Shown in pieces: positions 9,404-17,468 of a DNA stretch of 64,000 nucleotides. Numbering within the stretch: the first letter of the stretch is position 1; each line of letters begins with the position of its first letter. A program made the translations under genes and the position numbers. The DNA is taken from positions 62,001 to 126,000 of the forward strand of contig CAWIUF010000035.1 in NCBI GenBank assembly GCA_963839095.1, read 5' to 3'. The stretch comes from Palsa-504 sp963839095. GTDB lineage: Bacteria > Actinomycetota > Actinomycetes > Streptosporangiales > Streptosporangiaceae. The notes under the pieces were generated by a model that worked only from the letters and a program-made list of their open reading frames with translations, was not told the DNA's origin and made no database searches.

Positions 9404-10313
9404 CGCGCTGCACCTCGTCGAGGAGTTCGCCGAAATCGGGGGCGGTGAAGCCGCGGGCGGCGCCCTCGAACCGTTCCATCGCCCAGCCCCAGAAGTCGAA
9501 GTCGATCGGGCTGGCGCCGTGCTGGATCGCCCCCCACAGCGTCCACCCGTACATCCCGATCAGGCCGCCGAGCAGCCAGGCGCGGGCGGTCCGGCTCGGC
9601 CGGGGACGACCAAAATAATGCCGAACGAGCTCGGCCAGCCCTTCTCGTGACAGGTGCGACTCGGCCGCGATGTTGCCGAGCTCGAAGCAGGGGTCGTTGT
9701 TGCCGGACAGCTCGTAGTCGATCAGCCAGATCCGCTCCCCGTCGTCGATGAGGTTCGCCGGCAGCAGGTCGTTGTGGCAGGGGACGGTCTGTTCGGGGCG
9801 GATCGCGAGGGCTTTTTCGGCCGCGGCGAGCTGCGGGGCTAGGTCGTCGTAGCCGTCCGGGATGCGGAAGCCGCGGTCGCGGGCCACCGCCCGGTAGCGG
9901 CGCTGGATGTCGAACATGTCGAAGTCGTTGCCGAACCGGCTGCCCTCGTGGAGCCGGCGGCAGGCCGCGGCGATCCGCGGGATGGCCTGCTCGCTGGCCA
10001 CGTCGGCCGCGGTGAGCGTTCGGCCGTCGAGGTAGCCGATGACCAGCAGGCGGTCCTGCGGGCGGTACTCGACGACCGGGGCACCGGCCCCGGCGGCGGC
10101 CGCTGTGACGGAGTTGCGGTACTCGCAGTCCCGGTCGATGGCCAGCAGCTCGCTGCCGCCGGAGGAGATCCGGGCCACGAACACGCCGTCCGGCGTGGTC
10201 ACCTTGTAGTTGCGGTTGGTCAGCCCGCCGGGCAGCTCGAGCACCGTCCGCGGCCGACGGGACAGGCTTTCCGTCCGGTCGAACAGCGCGTCGAGTTCCG
10301 CCGGCATCTCCAT
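9396..10313 (-). CDS. Choline kinase/aminoglycoside phosphotransferase-fold small-molecule kinase
   Basis: 305 residues, intact. It has an N-lobe followed by the Brenner motif HNDLLPANLI (about residue 178) and the metal motif IDYELSGNNDPCFELGN, both characteristic of choline/ethanolamine-type kinases. It would phosphorylate an amino alcohol or related substrate with ATP. It is translationally coupled to the FAD demethylase and read divergently from an amino-acid permease, so a choline- or N-methylethanolamine-derived substrate is plausible but unproven. Confidence 0.85.
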   Translation of the reverse strand: MEMPAELDALFDRTESLSRRPRTVLELPGGLTNRNYKVTTPDGVFVARISSGGSELLAIDRDCEYRNSVTAAAAGAGAPVVEYRPQDRLLVIGYLDGRTLTAADVASEQAIPRIAAACRRLHEGSRFGNDFDMFDIQRRYRAVARDRGFRIPDGYDDLAPQLAAAEKALAIRPEQTVPCHNDLLPANLIDDGERIWLIDYELSGNNDPCFELGNIAAESHLSREGLAELVRHYFGRPRPSRTARAWLLGGLIGMYGWTLWGAIQHGASPIDFDFWGWAMERFEGAARGFTAPDFGELLDEVQRDD

Positions 10314-10325
10314 CCCATCATTAAG

Positions 10326-10376
10326 GTCTAGACGTTATCGGTCACGTTAGGCCAACGGTGCGCAATGGGTCTAGAC
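10326..10376. promoter_or_regulatory. Pair of perfect GTCTAGAC operators (GntR/HutC consensus)
   Basis: GTCTAGAC occurs at 10326-10333 and 10369-10376 in the 134-bp gap between the divergent kinase and permease genes. The two 8-bp palindromes are 43 bp apart, about four helical turns, so they lie on the same DNA face. The sequence fits GTNTANAC, the published consensus of HutC-subfamily GntR regulators, and a GntR/UTRA gene is the second gene of the permease operon. Regulation of both operons and autoregulation follow by inference. Confidence 0.75.
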
Positions 10377-10447
10377 AGTTAGATCTCGGGCGTCTTACGC
10401 TTCGCACCACACGGGGGTCCCATCGGCCGCAAGTGGAGGCTCCTAGC

Positions 10448-11998
10448 ATGAGCACCGAAACCTCCGAAGGGCAGGAGCGGGACTCCGCTGACCTTGCCCG
10501 GTTCGGCTACAACCAGGAACTCAAGCGCTCGCTCGGGCTGTTCAGCTCGTTCGCGGTCGCGTTCAGCTACATCTCGCCCTCGACCGGCATCTTCACCCTG
10601 TTCGCGCTGGGCCTGACCACGCTGGGCGGGGTGTTCATCTGGACCTGGCCGGTGGTGGCGCTGGGCCAGTTCATCGTGGCGCTGAACTTCGCCGAGGTCT
10701 CCTCGCACTACCCGGTGGCCGGCTCGGTCTTCCAGTGGACGAAGTACCTGGCCAACCGGACCTACTCCTGGTTCACCGGGTGGATCTACCTGTTCGCCGG
10801 CATCCTGACGGTGACGGCGGTGGTGGCCACGCTGCCGCTGGCGCTGATCCCGGCGCTGAACGGGCTGGGCTGGCACTCGCTGAGCGCGGGCAGCCTGAAC
10901 ACCCAGCTGGTGGTGGCGCTGATCACGCTGGTCGTGATCACCGTGCTGAACATCTACGGGGTCAAGCTGGTCTCGATCATCAACAACACCGGGGTGATCT
11001 TCGAGATCCTCGGCATGTTCGTATTCGCGCTGATCCTGATGGCCTTCCACAACCACCAGGGCTTCGGCGTGGTGACCAAGAGCGCGGGCTTCCACGTCAA
11101 CGGGAGCTCGTTCCTGGCCGCGATGTTCATGAGCTTGTTCGTCATCTACGGGTTCGATACCGCCTCCACGCTGGCCGAGGAGACGCGCGATCCGCGCCGG
11201 CAGGCGCCCAAGGCGGTGCTGTTCTCGGTGATCGGGGCGTTCGTCATCGGCGGCGTGTTCCTGCTCGGCGTGCTGGTCGCGATCCCCAACCTGGGCGACT
11301 CGGTGAAGAACGCGGACGGGCCTGCGGCGATCATCGAGGCCAACTTCTCCTCCGGGTTCGCCACCGTCTACCTGCTGGTGGTGTCGGCCGCGATCTTCGT
11401 CTGCTGCCTGTCGATCATGGCCTCGACGATCCGGCTGTGCTTCGGCATGTCGCGCGACAACCAGCTGCCAGGCTCGCGGTTCCTGGCCAGGGTCTCCCCC
11501 GGCCTGCACACCCCGGTGTGGAGCTGCATCGCGGTGGCGTGCATCGCCGCCATCCCGTTCATCCAGTACTCGGGCGCGGGGATCGTGGCGATCGCGGCCA
11601 CCGGCATGATCTACCTGAGCTACTTCCTCGGCAACATCGTGATCATGCGGGCGCGGACGCGCGGCTGGCCGCGGCTGGCCGCGCCGTTCAAGCTGGGCCG
11701 CTGGGGCATGCTGGTCAACATCGTGGCGCTGATCTACGGCGGGGCCATGCTGGTCAACTTCGCCTGGCCGCGGCCGGCCAGCAACCCCAAGCCCAACCAG
11801 ACTTCTGGGTTGCTTCACCTGAACTTCCTGGACGGGGTTCCGATCTTGTGGACCGTGGTGATCTTCATCGCGCTGATCGGGGCGGTCTACTACCTGGCGG
11901 TCGGGCGGCGCAAGACGTTCCCGCCGGTGGTGTCGCCGTCGGCGGACGACGACGCGCCGCTGGCTGGCACCGGGCTGGCTGACGCTGGGGCTGCATGA
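10448..11998 (+). CDS. APC-superfamily amino acid/amine permease
   Basis: ATG at 10448 is preceded by GGAGG (10435-10439) and chosen over longer in-frame starts. 516 residues with about 12 hydrophobic helices; the first carries the APC substrate-loop region SLGLFSSFAVAFSYISPSTG, and helix 6 the motif FVIYGFDTASTLAEETRDPR, which marks the amino acid-polyamine-organocation family. The hydrophilic C-tail contains an acidic ADDDAPL segment. It overlaps the GntR gene by 4 bases (ATGA). Given the divergent demethylase and kinase, it probably imports their substrate. Confidence 0.9.
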   Translation: MSTETSEGQERDSADLARFGYNQELKRSLGLFSSFAVAFSYISPSTGIFTLFALGLTTLGGVFIWTWPVVALGQFIVALNFAEVSSHYPVAGSVFQWTKYLANRTYSWFTGWIYLFAGILTVTAVVATLPLALIPALNGLGWHSLSAGSLNTQLVVALITLVVITVLNIYGVKLVSIINNTGVIFEILGMFVFALILMAFHNHQGFGVVTKSAGFHVNGSSFLAAMFMSLFVIYGFDTASTLAEETRDPRRQAPKAVLFSVIGAFVIGGVFLLGVLVAIPNLGDSVKNADGPAAIIEANFSSGFATVYLLVVSAAIFVCCLSIMASTIRLCFGMSRDNQLPGSRFLARVSPGLHTPVWSCIAVACIAAIPFIQYSGAGIVAIAATGMIYLSYFLGNIVIMRARTRGWPRLAAPFKLGRWGMLVNIVALIYGGAMLVNFAWPRPASNPKPNQTSGLLHLNFLDGVPILWTVVIFIALIGAVYYLAVGRRKTFPPVVSPSADDDAPLAGTGLADAGAA

Positions 11999-12798
11999 CC
12001 TCACCGCGGACCGGCCGGGGGGCTGGCCCAGCGGCCGGTACTGGGCAGCCGCCACGGATCGTGCGCGAGCCGGGCACTACCGTGCACGGCCAGATCGAGG
12101 ACTGGCTGGCCGGCCAGATCGCGGGCGGGGCGCTCGCCCCGGGTGACCGGCTGCCGGCCGAGAAGGAGCTGGCCGCGTGGTTCGGGGTCAGCCGGATGAC
12201 GCTGCGGCACGCGCTGGCCGAGCTGGCCCGGCGCGGGCTGGTGACCAGGACGGCGGGCCGCGGCGGCGGCACGTTCGTGGCCGCGCCGAAGCTGGAGCAG
12301 GACCTTACTACCCTGGCCGGGTTCTCCGAGCAGTTGCGGCGGCACGGGATGGAGGCGGGGGCGCGGGTGCTGTCGGCGCGCTCGCGGGTCGCCGGGCCGG
12401 CCGCGGCGGCCGCGCTGGGGCTCGGTGCGGACGACTTGGTCTACGAGGTGCGGCGGGTCCGGCTGGGTGACGGGCGGCCGATCGCGCTGGAGCGGTCGCT
12501 GTTCCCGGCCGCGCGGTTTCCCGGCCTGCTGGAGTTCCGGCTGGACGGCTCGCTGTATGAGCTGCTCGAGGTCAAGTACGGACTGCGGCCGCACCGGGCC
12601 CGGGAGGTTCTGGAGCCGGTGACGGCCGGGGTGCGTGAGGCGGAGGCGCTTGAGGTATTTGAGGGGGCACCTTTGATGCAGGTGGAGCGGACCGCCTACG
12701 CTCGCTCCGGGGAGCCGCTGGAGTTCGCCCGCGACCTGTTCCGCGGCGACCGCACCCGCATCGTCATCTGGACCCCCGACCTGCCTGGGGATATCTGA
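11995..12798 (+). CDS. GntR-family regulator with UTRA ligand-binding domain (HutC subfamily)
   Basis: 267 residues. An N-terminal winged helix (residues about 20-95, with the typical PGDRLPAEKELAAWFGVSRM block) is followed by a UTRA domain (about 115-255, chorismate-lyase-like fold) that binds the effector. HutC-type regulators recognise GTNTANAC, which occurs twice upstream of this operon as GTCTAGAC. The start overlaps the permease stop as ATGA, so expression is coupled to the transporter. The effector is probably the catabolic substrate or its phosphorylated form (inference). Confidence 0.92.
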   Translation: MTSPRTGRGAGPAAGTGQPPRIVREPGTTVHGQIEDWLAGQIAGGALAPGDRLPAEKELAAWFGVSRMTLRHALAELARRGLVTRTAGRGGGTFVAAPKLEQDLTTLAGFSEQLRRHGMEAGARVLSARSRVAGPAAAAALGLGADDLVYEVRRVRLGDGRPIALERSLFPAARFPGLLEFRLDGSLYELLEVKYGLRPHRAREVLEPVTAGVREAEALEVFEGAPLMQVERTAYARSGEPLEFARDLFRGDRTRIVIWTPDLPGDI

Positions 12799-13124
12799 CT
12801 GCGACATTCTGGGTGACGAGCGCCGCACCTCCGCGCCAGCGCCGGCATTCGTGAACATCACGAGCATCATTGGTGATATTGAGCATCACGCCCACCAAAT
12901 ATCTCGGTGGATTCGCACTGTCCGGCGGATCCGATACCCCAGGGCTATACAAATCCACCGGGTAATGCGGATCCACCTTGTTAGTGCTGGCGTCGGAGCT
13001 AGCGAGGCCGCTGGCGGGGTGGCTAACTGGTGAGGCGCTGGCGGGGGTGGCTAACTGGTGAGGCGTCGGCGGGGGTGGGTAACCCGGAAACGGGGGGTTA
13101 CGGAATCGGGCTGGCGGGCGCACC
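12799..13124. other. Intergenic stretch with inverted and tandem repeats
   Basis: No convincing gene. The left half (about 12840-12990) is markedly less GC-rich than its surroundings and contains the inverted pair GGTGGATT (about 12905) and AATCCACC (about 12953), with a second imperfect copy near 12970. The right half carries three near-copies of a 24-28-bp unit (see next entry). It may hold the promoter of the repeat-rich frame that follows. Confidence 0.5.
13007..13084. repeat. Tandem repeat, 24-28-bp unit, three copies
   Basis: Units begin GAGGC(C)GCTGGCGGGG and end GGCTAACTGGT; the third copy is diverged (GAGGCGTCGGCGGGGGTGGG). It is intergenic and may come from replication slippage. 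No function is visible. Confidence 0.7.
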
Positions 13125-13601
13125 ATGAGGGGTATGGGATCTGACGCGTGGATGGCGGAGGATTCCGGGCTCGCGGACGGGCTGGCGTTCACCGAGGTCC
13201 GGAAGTACTCGTGGCCGGGGGCGGATAGCCCACTTCGTTCGGCAGCTATGGTGTCGCCGGGGCTGGGCGGGTCCGTGATCCCGCCGCCGCCGGTCACGGC
13301 GCTGCCGTCCTGCTCGGCGATTCCGCCGCCGCCGGTGACCGCGCTGCCGTCCTGCTCGATTATCCCGCCGCCGCCGGTGACGGCGCTGCCGGGCTGCTCG
13401 GCGATTCCGCCGCCGCCGGTGACGGCCTTGCCGTCCTGCTCGGCGATTCCCCCGCCGCCGGTCACCGCGCTGCCGTCCTGCTCGATCGTGCCCCCGCCGC
13501 CGAAGACGGCGCTGGGGTCTTCCTCGGCGGTGCCGCCGCCGCCGAAGACGGCGCTGAGCTGCTCGAGTATTCCGCCGCCGCCCAGCATCGCGGCACCCTA
13601 G
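13125..13601 (+). CDS. Possible proline-rich repeat protein (strand uncertain)
   Basis: A frame of 158 codons. An N-terminal non-repetitive region of about 50 residues (with KYSWPGADSPLRS) is followed by seven 13-14-residue units of the form IPPPPVTALPSCSA, most with one Cys, and a last partial unit. One unit has CTG to TTG, which is silent on this strand but changes an amino acid on the other, slightly favouring this strand; a terminator-like hairpin lies just after the stop. However, the opposite strand is also open (from 13588 leftward) with Gly4-rich units GGGGIAEQDGSAVT, shares the same GC-rich third positions, and cannot be excluded. No ribosome-binding site is strong. No homology recognised; a secreted or wall-associated low-complexity protein or a repeat-type peptide precursor are both possible. 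Confidence 0.4.
   Translation: MRGMGSDAWMAEDSGLADGLAFTEVRKYSWPGADSPLRSAAMVSPGLGGSVIPPPPVTALPSCSAIPPPPVTALPSCSIIPPPPVTALPGCSAIPPPPVTALPSCSAIPPPPVTALPSCSIVPPPPKTALGSSSAVPPPPKTALSCSSIPPPPSIAAP
13278..13583. repeat. 42-bp tandem repeat array, about 7 units
   Basis: Units start at ATCCCGCCGCCGCCGGT and repeat every 42 bp (one unit of 39 bp). Five are closely related and the last two are diverged (GAAGACGGCGCTG core). The period is a multiple of three, so frames stay open on both strands. There are no spacers of unique sequence, so it is not a CRISPR. Confidence 0.85.
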
Positions 13602-13611
13602 ACAGGAGTCT

Positions 13612-13641
13612 GGCCGGGCTAACCCCCGTGGTCGCCCGGCC
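13612..13641. terminator. Hairpin between convergent genes
   Basis: GGCCGGGC (13612-13619) and GCCCGGCC (13634-13641) form a perfect 8-bp stem with a 14-nt loop, 10 bases after the stop of the repeat frame and before the DUF1707 gene end. No U-tract; plausible bidirectional terminator. Confidence 0.45.
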
Positions 13642-13662
13642 TTCGTCCCCGTTACGGTCGTA

Positions 13663-14160
13663 TTACTGATGGTCGCGGTGGTGGTGTGACCGGCCGCGGC
13701 CGAGGTGCCCCGTGGCGGCCAGGATGATCACGACGAGGAAGCCGATCCACAGCAGCGGGAAGACCACGTGGCCAGCCGCCAGGGCGACCAGGATGATCAG
13801 GCCGACGAGCAGGACGGGGTGGCGGTGACGCCGCCGCGGGAAGCCCGTGGCTGCCGGAGCCCCTGTTTCCGGCAGACCCATTCCCGGCAGGCCCATTCCC
13901 GGCTGGCCGCCCTCGGGCAGGTCGTCGAAGAGGCCGTTGAGGTCGGCGCGGGTCTTGGCGTTCATGGCGCGGGTGGACCGCTCGTCGAACTCGGCCTGGT
14001 CCAGGCGGCCGGAGGCGAAGTGCTCGGCCAGCCGGTCGGTGACGGCCTGGCGCTCGGCGTCGGAGACCCGCATGTGGTCGTCGGAGCCGGGGGCGCCGAA
14101 CAGCGGCGAGAAGCTGCGGGCCCAGGGCTGGTTCTGCCAGGGCTGGTACTGGGAAGGCAT
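13663..14160 (-). CDS. DUF1707 (SHOCT-like) domain membrane protein
   Basis: ATG 14160 has GGAG at the right distance; a TTG 12 bases upstream is less likely. About 165 residues: a DUF1707 motif (MRVSDAERQAVTDRLAEHF through LDQAEFDERSTRA, residues about 30-80), a short GMGLPGMGLP repeat, then two C-terminal transmembrane helices and a basic, His-rich tail. DUF1707 proteins are small actinobacterial envelope proteins often next to PspC or two-component genes, as here. Function unproven. Confidence 0.85.
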   Translation of the reverse strand: MPSQYQPWQNQPWARSFSPLFGAPGSDDHMRVSDAERQAVTDRLAEHFASGRLDQAEFDERSTRAMNAKTRADLNGLFDDLPEGGQPGMGLPGMGLPETGAPAATGFPRRRHRHPVLLVGLIILVALAAGHVVFPLLWIGFLVVIILAATGHLGRGRSHHHRDHQ

Positions 14161-14192
14161 GTCGTTCTCCAAGGAGGGTTCGTTAGGTGGGG

Positions 14193-14549
14193 TTAGCGGT
14201 TGCGGTTCTGCAGGGACTCGATGATCGAGGAGGCGATGGACTGGTTGCTGCCCTCGTCCGGGATCAGCAGCAGGCCGGCCAGGTAGAGCGGGATGCCCGC
14301 GCCGCCGATGACGGTCAGGACCGCGAAGGCGATCCGGACGATCATCACGTCGACGCCGAAGTAGCGGGCCACTCCGGCCGCCACGCCGGCCACCATGCGG
14401 TCCTGGAAGGGCCGACGGAGGGCCGAGCTCGAGCCGAACGGCAGCTCGAAGCGAGGGCCGGACTGGGGGGCGCCGGCCGGGTGGGTGCCAGCCGGCGGGG
14501 TGTCGGTCTGGCTGTCGGTGTCCTGCGGGTTCATGGTGTCGGTGTTCAT
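14193..14549 (-). CDS. PspC-domain membrane protein
   Basis: 118 residues. A hydrophilic Pro/Thr-rich N-terminus is followed by a PspC domain (residues about 48-105; RMVAGVAAGVARYFGVDV, then a hydrophobic helix). PspC proteins sense or respond to membrane stress. It lies head-to-head with a PspC-containing histidine kinase, so the two probably share a stress-responsive promoter region. Confidence 0.88.
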   Translation of the reverse strand: MNTDTMNPQDTDSQTDTPPAGTHPAGAPQSGPRFELPFGSSSALRRPFQDRMVAGVAAGVARYFGVDVMIVRIAFAVLTVIGGAGIPLYLAGLLLIPDEGSNQSIASSIIESLQNRNR

Positions 14550-14690
14550 GGCTCTACTTTCGCTCCGCGGGGCGGGTCAGCACATCGGTGAGGAACCCCC
14601 TCCTCTCCCTGACCTCCGCGTCAGGGCCTCAGGGTCGCATCAGGGTTGTCCCTGATAGCGGTCGCGAGATGGCTGGGCCATGATGGGACT

Positions 14691-16109
14691 GTGGAGCATC
14701 CTGCACCGAGGGACAGCGACCGTGGGCCGTACGGGCCGCACGGTCCGTTCGGGTCGCATGGGCCGTTTGGCCCGCACGGCCCGTTCGGGCACCGCGGTCC
14801 CTCCTGGCTGCGGCCGCGGGGCGGTTACGAGGGCCCGCCGCGCCGTGACCCGACCGACCGCCTGGGCGGCGGCGTGGCCGCGGGCATCGCCGGGTGGCGG
14901 GGCTTCAGCCCGAACGTCGTCCGGATCGTCTTCGTGCTGGCCACCCTGGTCTCGGCCGGCTGGGGCGTGCCGCTGTACGTCGCGGCCTGGCTCTTCATGC
15001 CGGCCAAGGACGCCGACACCAATATCTTCAGCAAGGCCAGGTCCGACGCCGCGGGCATGCGGCTCGCCCTGGGCCTCGGCTCGCTGCTCATCTTCGTGCT
15101 GCTGGTCGCGGGCGCGCTCAACGGCGGCTGGTTCGTCAGCTGGGCCTGGCCGCAGGTGTTCAGCATCGCCGGCCTGGTGCTGATCTGGCGTAACGCCCCG
15201 GCCGAAGAACAGGCCACGCTGCGGCACCTGCTCGAGCCGCTGGGGGCGGCGACCGGCGACGTGACCCACGAGGGGAACTGGCGCCGCCGGGGCACGGTCA
15301 TCCGCCTGATCCTGGCGACCGTGCTGCTGGCCGGCGGCCTGGGCTGGCTGTTCTCGGCCCACGCCAGCCTGGCGCTGCTGCGCCCGCTGGGCGGGGTGCT
15401 GCTGGTGATCGCGTCCATCGTGCTGTTCCTCGGCCCGTGGTGGCTGCGGATCGCCCGCGAGCTGGCGCTGGAGCGGCAGGCCAGTGCCCGGAAAGAGGAA
15501 CGGCTCGACATCGCGTCCCGGGTGCACGACTCGGTGCTGCAGACGCTGGCGCTGATCCAGCGGCGGGCCGACGACCCGCAGAAGGTCATCCAGCTGGCCC
15601 GGATGCAGGAACGCGAGCTTCGGACCTGGCTGTTCGAGGGCCGTGACCCGAACGAGGTGGAAGAAGTCGTCACCCTCACCGCCGGGGTGCGGCAGATCCA
15701 GGAGGACATCGAATCCCGGTACGGTGTCCCGGTGGAGGCGGTGACCGTCGGCGACTGCGACCTGGACGACAACCTGGGCGCCCTGCTGGCCGCGGCCCGC
15801 GAGGCGACGGTCAACGCGGCCAAGTGGTCCGGCGCCAGCGTGATCTCGCTGTTCGCCGAGGTCGAGCCGGACGAGGTGGCGATCGTGGTGCGGGACCGGG
15901 GCAAGGGCTTCGACCCGGAATCGGTCCCGGAAGACCGCAAGGGCCTGGCCGAGTCGGTGCGCGGGCGGATGGCGCGGCGCGGCGGTACGGCTGTCGTGAA
16001 CAGCGAACCGGGTGAGGGGACCAAGGTGACGCTGAAGATGTCCCGTGAGGGCCCAGGGGGGTCCGGGGGGATGGTGTCCCCCCGGAATAAAGGGGTGGGC
16101 CGGTCATGA
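14691..16109 (+). CDS. Sensor histidine kinase with N-terminal PspC domain
   Basis: About 472 residues from GTG 14691; an in-frame TTG at 14646 is an alternative, and neither has a clear ribosome-binding site. Order: a His/Gly/Pro/Phe repeat (HGPFGPHGPFGHRGP), a PspC domain with membrane helices, further helices (about five in total), a HisKA_3 dimerisation region with phospho-acceptor SRVHDSVLQTLAL (about residue 285), and an HATPase_c domain (N-box AREATVNAAKWSGA, G-box VRDRGKGFDPES). NarL/LiaS-like class. It overlaps its response regulator gene by 4 bases. Likely senses envelope stress through PspC. Confidence 0.9.
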   Translation: MEHPAPRDSDRGPYGPHGPFGSHGPFGPHGPFGHRGPSWLRPRGGYEGPPRRDPTDRLGGGVAAGIAGWRGFSPNVVRIVFVLATLVSAGWGVPLYVAAWLFMPAKDADTNIFSKARSDAAGMRLALGLGSLLIFVLLVAGALNGGWFVSWAWPQVFSIAGLVLIWRNAPAEEQATLRHLLEPLGAATGDVTHEGNWRRRGTVIRLILATVLLAGGLGWLFSAHASLALLRPLGGVLLVIASIVLFLGPWWLRIARELALERQASARKEERLDIASRVHDSVLQTLALIQRRADDPQKVIQLARMQERELRTWLFEGRDPNEVEEVVTLTAGVRQIQEDIESRYGVPVEAVTVGDCDLDDNLGALLAAAREATVNAAKWSGASVISLFAEVEPDEVAIVVRDRGKGFDPESVPEDRKGLAESVRGRMARRGGTAVVNSEPGEGTKVTLKMSREGPGGSGGMVSPRNKGVGRS

Positions 16110-16756
16110 GCATGCCGCGGGTGGTACTGGTCGACGACCACGGCATCTTCCGGTCCGGGGTCCGGTCCGAGCTCGGCCGGCAGGTCGAGGTGGTCGGCGA
16201 GGCGGAGGACGTGCAGCCCGCGATCGAGCTGATCTCCGAGTTGCTGCCCGACGTGGTGCTGCTCGACGTGCACCTGCCCGGCGGCGGCGGCCAGGCCGTC
16301 CTCCAGGCCGTCAAGGCCAAGCATCCCGAGGTCAAGTTCCTGGCGTTGTCCGCCTCCGACGCCCCCGAGGACGTGATCGCGGTGATCCGGGCCGGGGCCC
16401 GGGGCTACGTGACCAAGACGATCTCCACCGCCGAGCTGGCCGACGCGGTCAAGCGGGTCGCGGCGGGCGACGCGGTCTTCTCGCACCGGCTGGCCGGCTT
16501 CGTGCTTGACGCGTTCGCGTCCGGGCCGCCGTCCGACGTCAAGCCGTCCGTCGACCCGGAGCTCGAGCAGCTGACCAGCCGGGAGCGGGAGGTGCTACGG
16601 CTGATCGCCCAGGGGTACACGTACAAGGAGATCGCCCGCGAGCTGTTCATCTCGGTCAAGACGGTGGAGAGCCACGTCTCGTCAGTGCTGCGCAAGCTGC
16701 AGCTCTCCACCCGCCACCAGCTGACCAGATGGGCGACCGAGCGCCGGCTGGCCTGA
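16106..16756 (+). CDS. LuxR/NarL-family response regulator
   Basis: 216 residues: receiver domain with acidic pocket VDDH and phospho-acceptor in VVLLDVHLPG (about residue 54), then a LuxR helix-turn-helix (residues about 150-210; LTSREREVLRLIAQG, TVESHVSSVLRKL). Cognate partner of the upstream PspC-kinase by position and ATGA overlap. It probably regulates the nearby PspC, DUF1707 and DUF3618 genes (inference). Confidence 0.95.
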   Translation: MSMPRVVLVDDHGIFRSGVRSELGRQVEVVGEAEDVQPAIELISELLPDVVLLDVHLPGGGGQAVLQAVKAKHPEVKFLALSASDAPEDVIAVIRAGARGYVTKTISTAELADAVKRVAAGDAVFSHRLAGFVLDAFASGPPSDVKPSVDPELEQLTSREREVLRLIAQGYTYKEIARELFISVKTVESHVSSVLRKLQLSTRHQLTRWATERRLA

Positions 16757-16773
16757 CGGTTAGGCCGGTTTCG

Positions 16774-17466
16774 TTACGAAGGGCCGGCCTGGTCGCGTAC
16801 CCGGCTGGTGGACTCCTGCGCCTGATCCTTCACGTCCGAGGCGGCCGACTGGGCCTCCCCCTTCACCGTCGACGCGGCGTCGGCGGCCGTCTGCCTGACC
16901 GATTCGGCGCGCTGCTGCGCGGACTCCTTCAGCTCCTGGGCGGCCTCCTGGCCGGCCTGGCCGAGCTGCTGGGCCACCGGGCGGCCCTGCTCGGTGGCGA
17001 AGTCCTTGACCTGCGTCGCGACCTGCTGCTCGGGTTCGCTGGCGGGCAGCAGCGAGGACAGCAGCATCCCGGCGCCGAAGGCGATCAGCCCGGCCGCGAG
17101 CGGGTTTCCCGTGGTGCGCGGCGGATCGCACCGGCGTCGAGCGGACCGTGTCCACCGCCGACGAGCCGCACCGGCGGTGTCCGCGGCCGACGACGCCGCG
17201 TCGGCGGCGGTGTCCCGCGCGGCGGAGGCCCGGGCGCTGACGCTGTCGCCCACGCCCGAGGTGGCCGAGCCTGCCGTCTGGTAGGCGTCCGATGTGCTGC
17301 CCATGATCTTGTCCTTCACGTTCGTCATCGCGTCGCGGGTGCGCTGCACCCGCCGTTCCACGATCCGGGGCGGGCTGATCTTCTCCGTGAGCGCGTCGAC
17401 GTCGGCGCTGAGCTCCCGCTGGGTCTGGTCGATCTCGCTGCGGATCTGGTCGGGATCGGTTGACAT
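16774..17466 (-). CDS. DUF3618-domain protein with long amphipathic tail
   Basis: ATG 17466 has AGGAGG five bases upstream. The N-terminus (MSTDPDQIRSEIDQTQRELS) is the DUF3618 signature. A short region around 17115-17170 seems to be read out of frame (a VDTVRSTP segment appears in another frame) before the frame returns at GNPLAAGLIAFGAGML, a single transmembrane or glycine-rich helix. The rest (residues about 150-230) is a long Gln/Ala/Glu/Lys-rich helix resembling LEA/apolipoprotein-like repeats. DUF3618 proteins sit beside holin-superfamily (DUF1469) proteins in actinobacteria, as here. Function unknown; envelope-associated. Confidence 0.8.
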   Translation of the reverse strand: MSTDPDQIRSEIDQTQRELSADVDALTEKISPPRIVERRVQRTRDAMTNVKDKIMGSTSDAYQTAGSATSGVGDSVSARASAARDTAADAASSAADTAGAARRRWTRSARRRCDPPRTTGNPLAAGLIAFGAGMLLSSLLPASEPEQQVATQVKDFATEQGRPVAQQLGQAGQEAAQELKESAQQRAESVRQTAADAASTVKGEAQSAASDVKDQAQESTSRVRDQAGPS

Positions 17467-17468
17467 GC

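Noticed and set aside
13278..13583. Possible CRISPR array
   Set aside because: The 42-bp units are contiguous with no unique spacers and keep a codon period.
12764..13588. A 274-codon minus-strand protein spanning the repeat array and the intergenic region
   Set aside because: Beyond the repeats the frame runs through AT-richer intergenic DNA with tandem repeats; only the repeat part could be coding, and the strand is unresolved.
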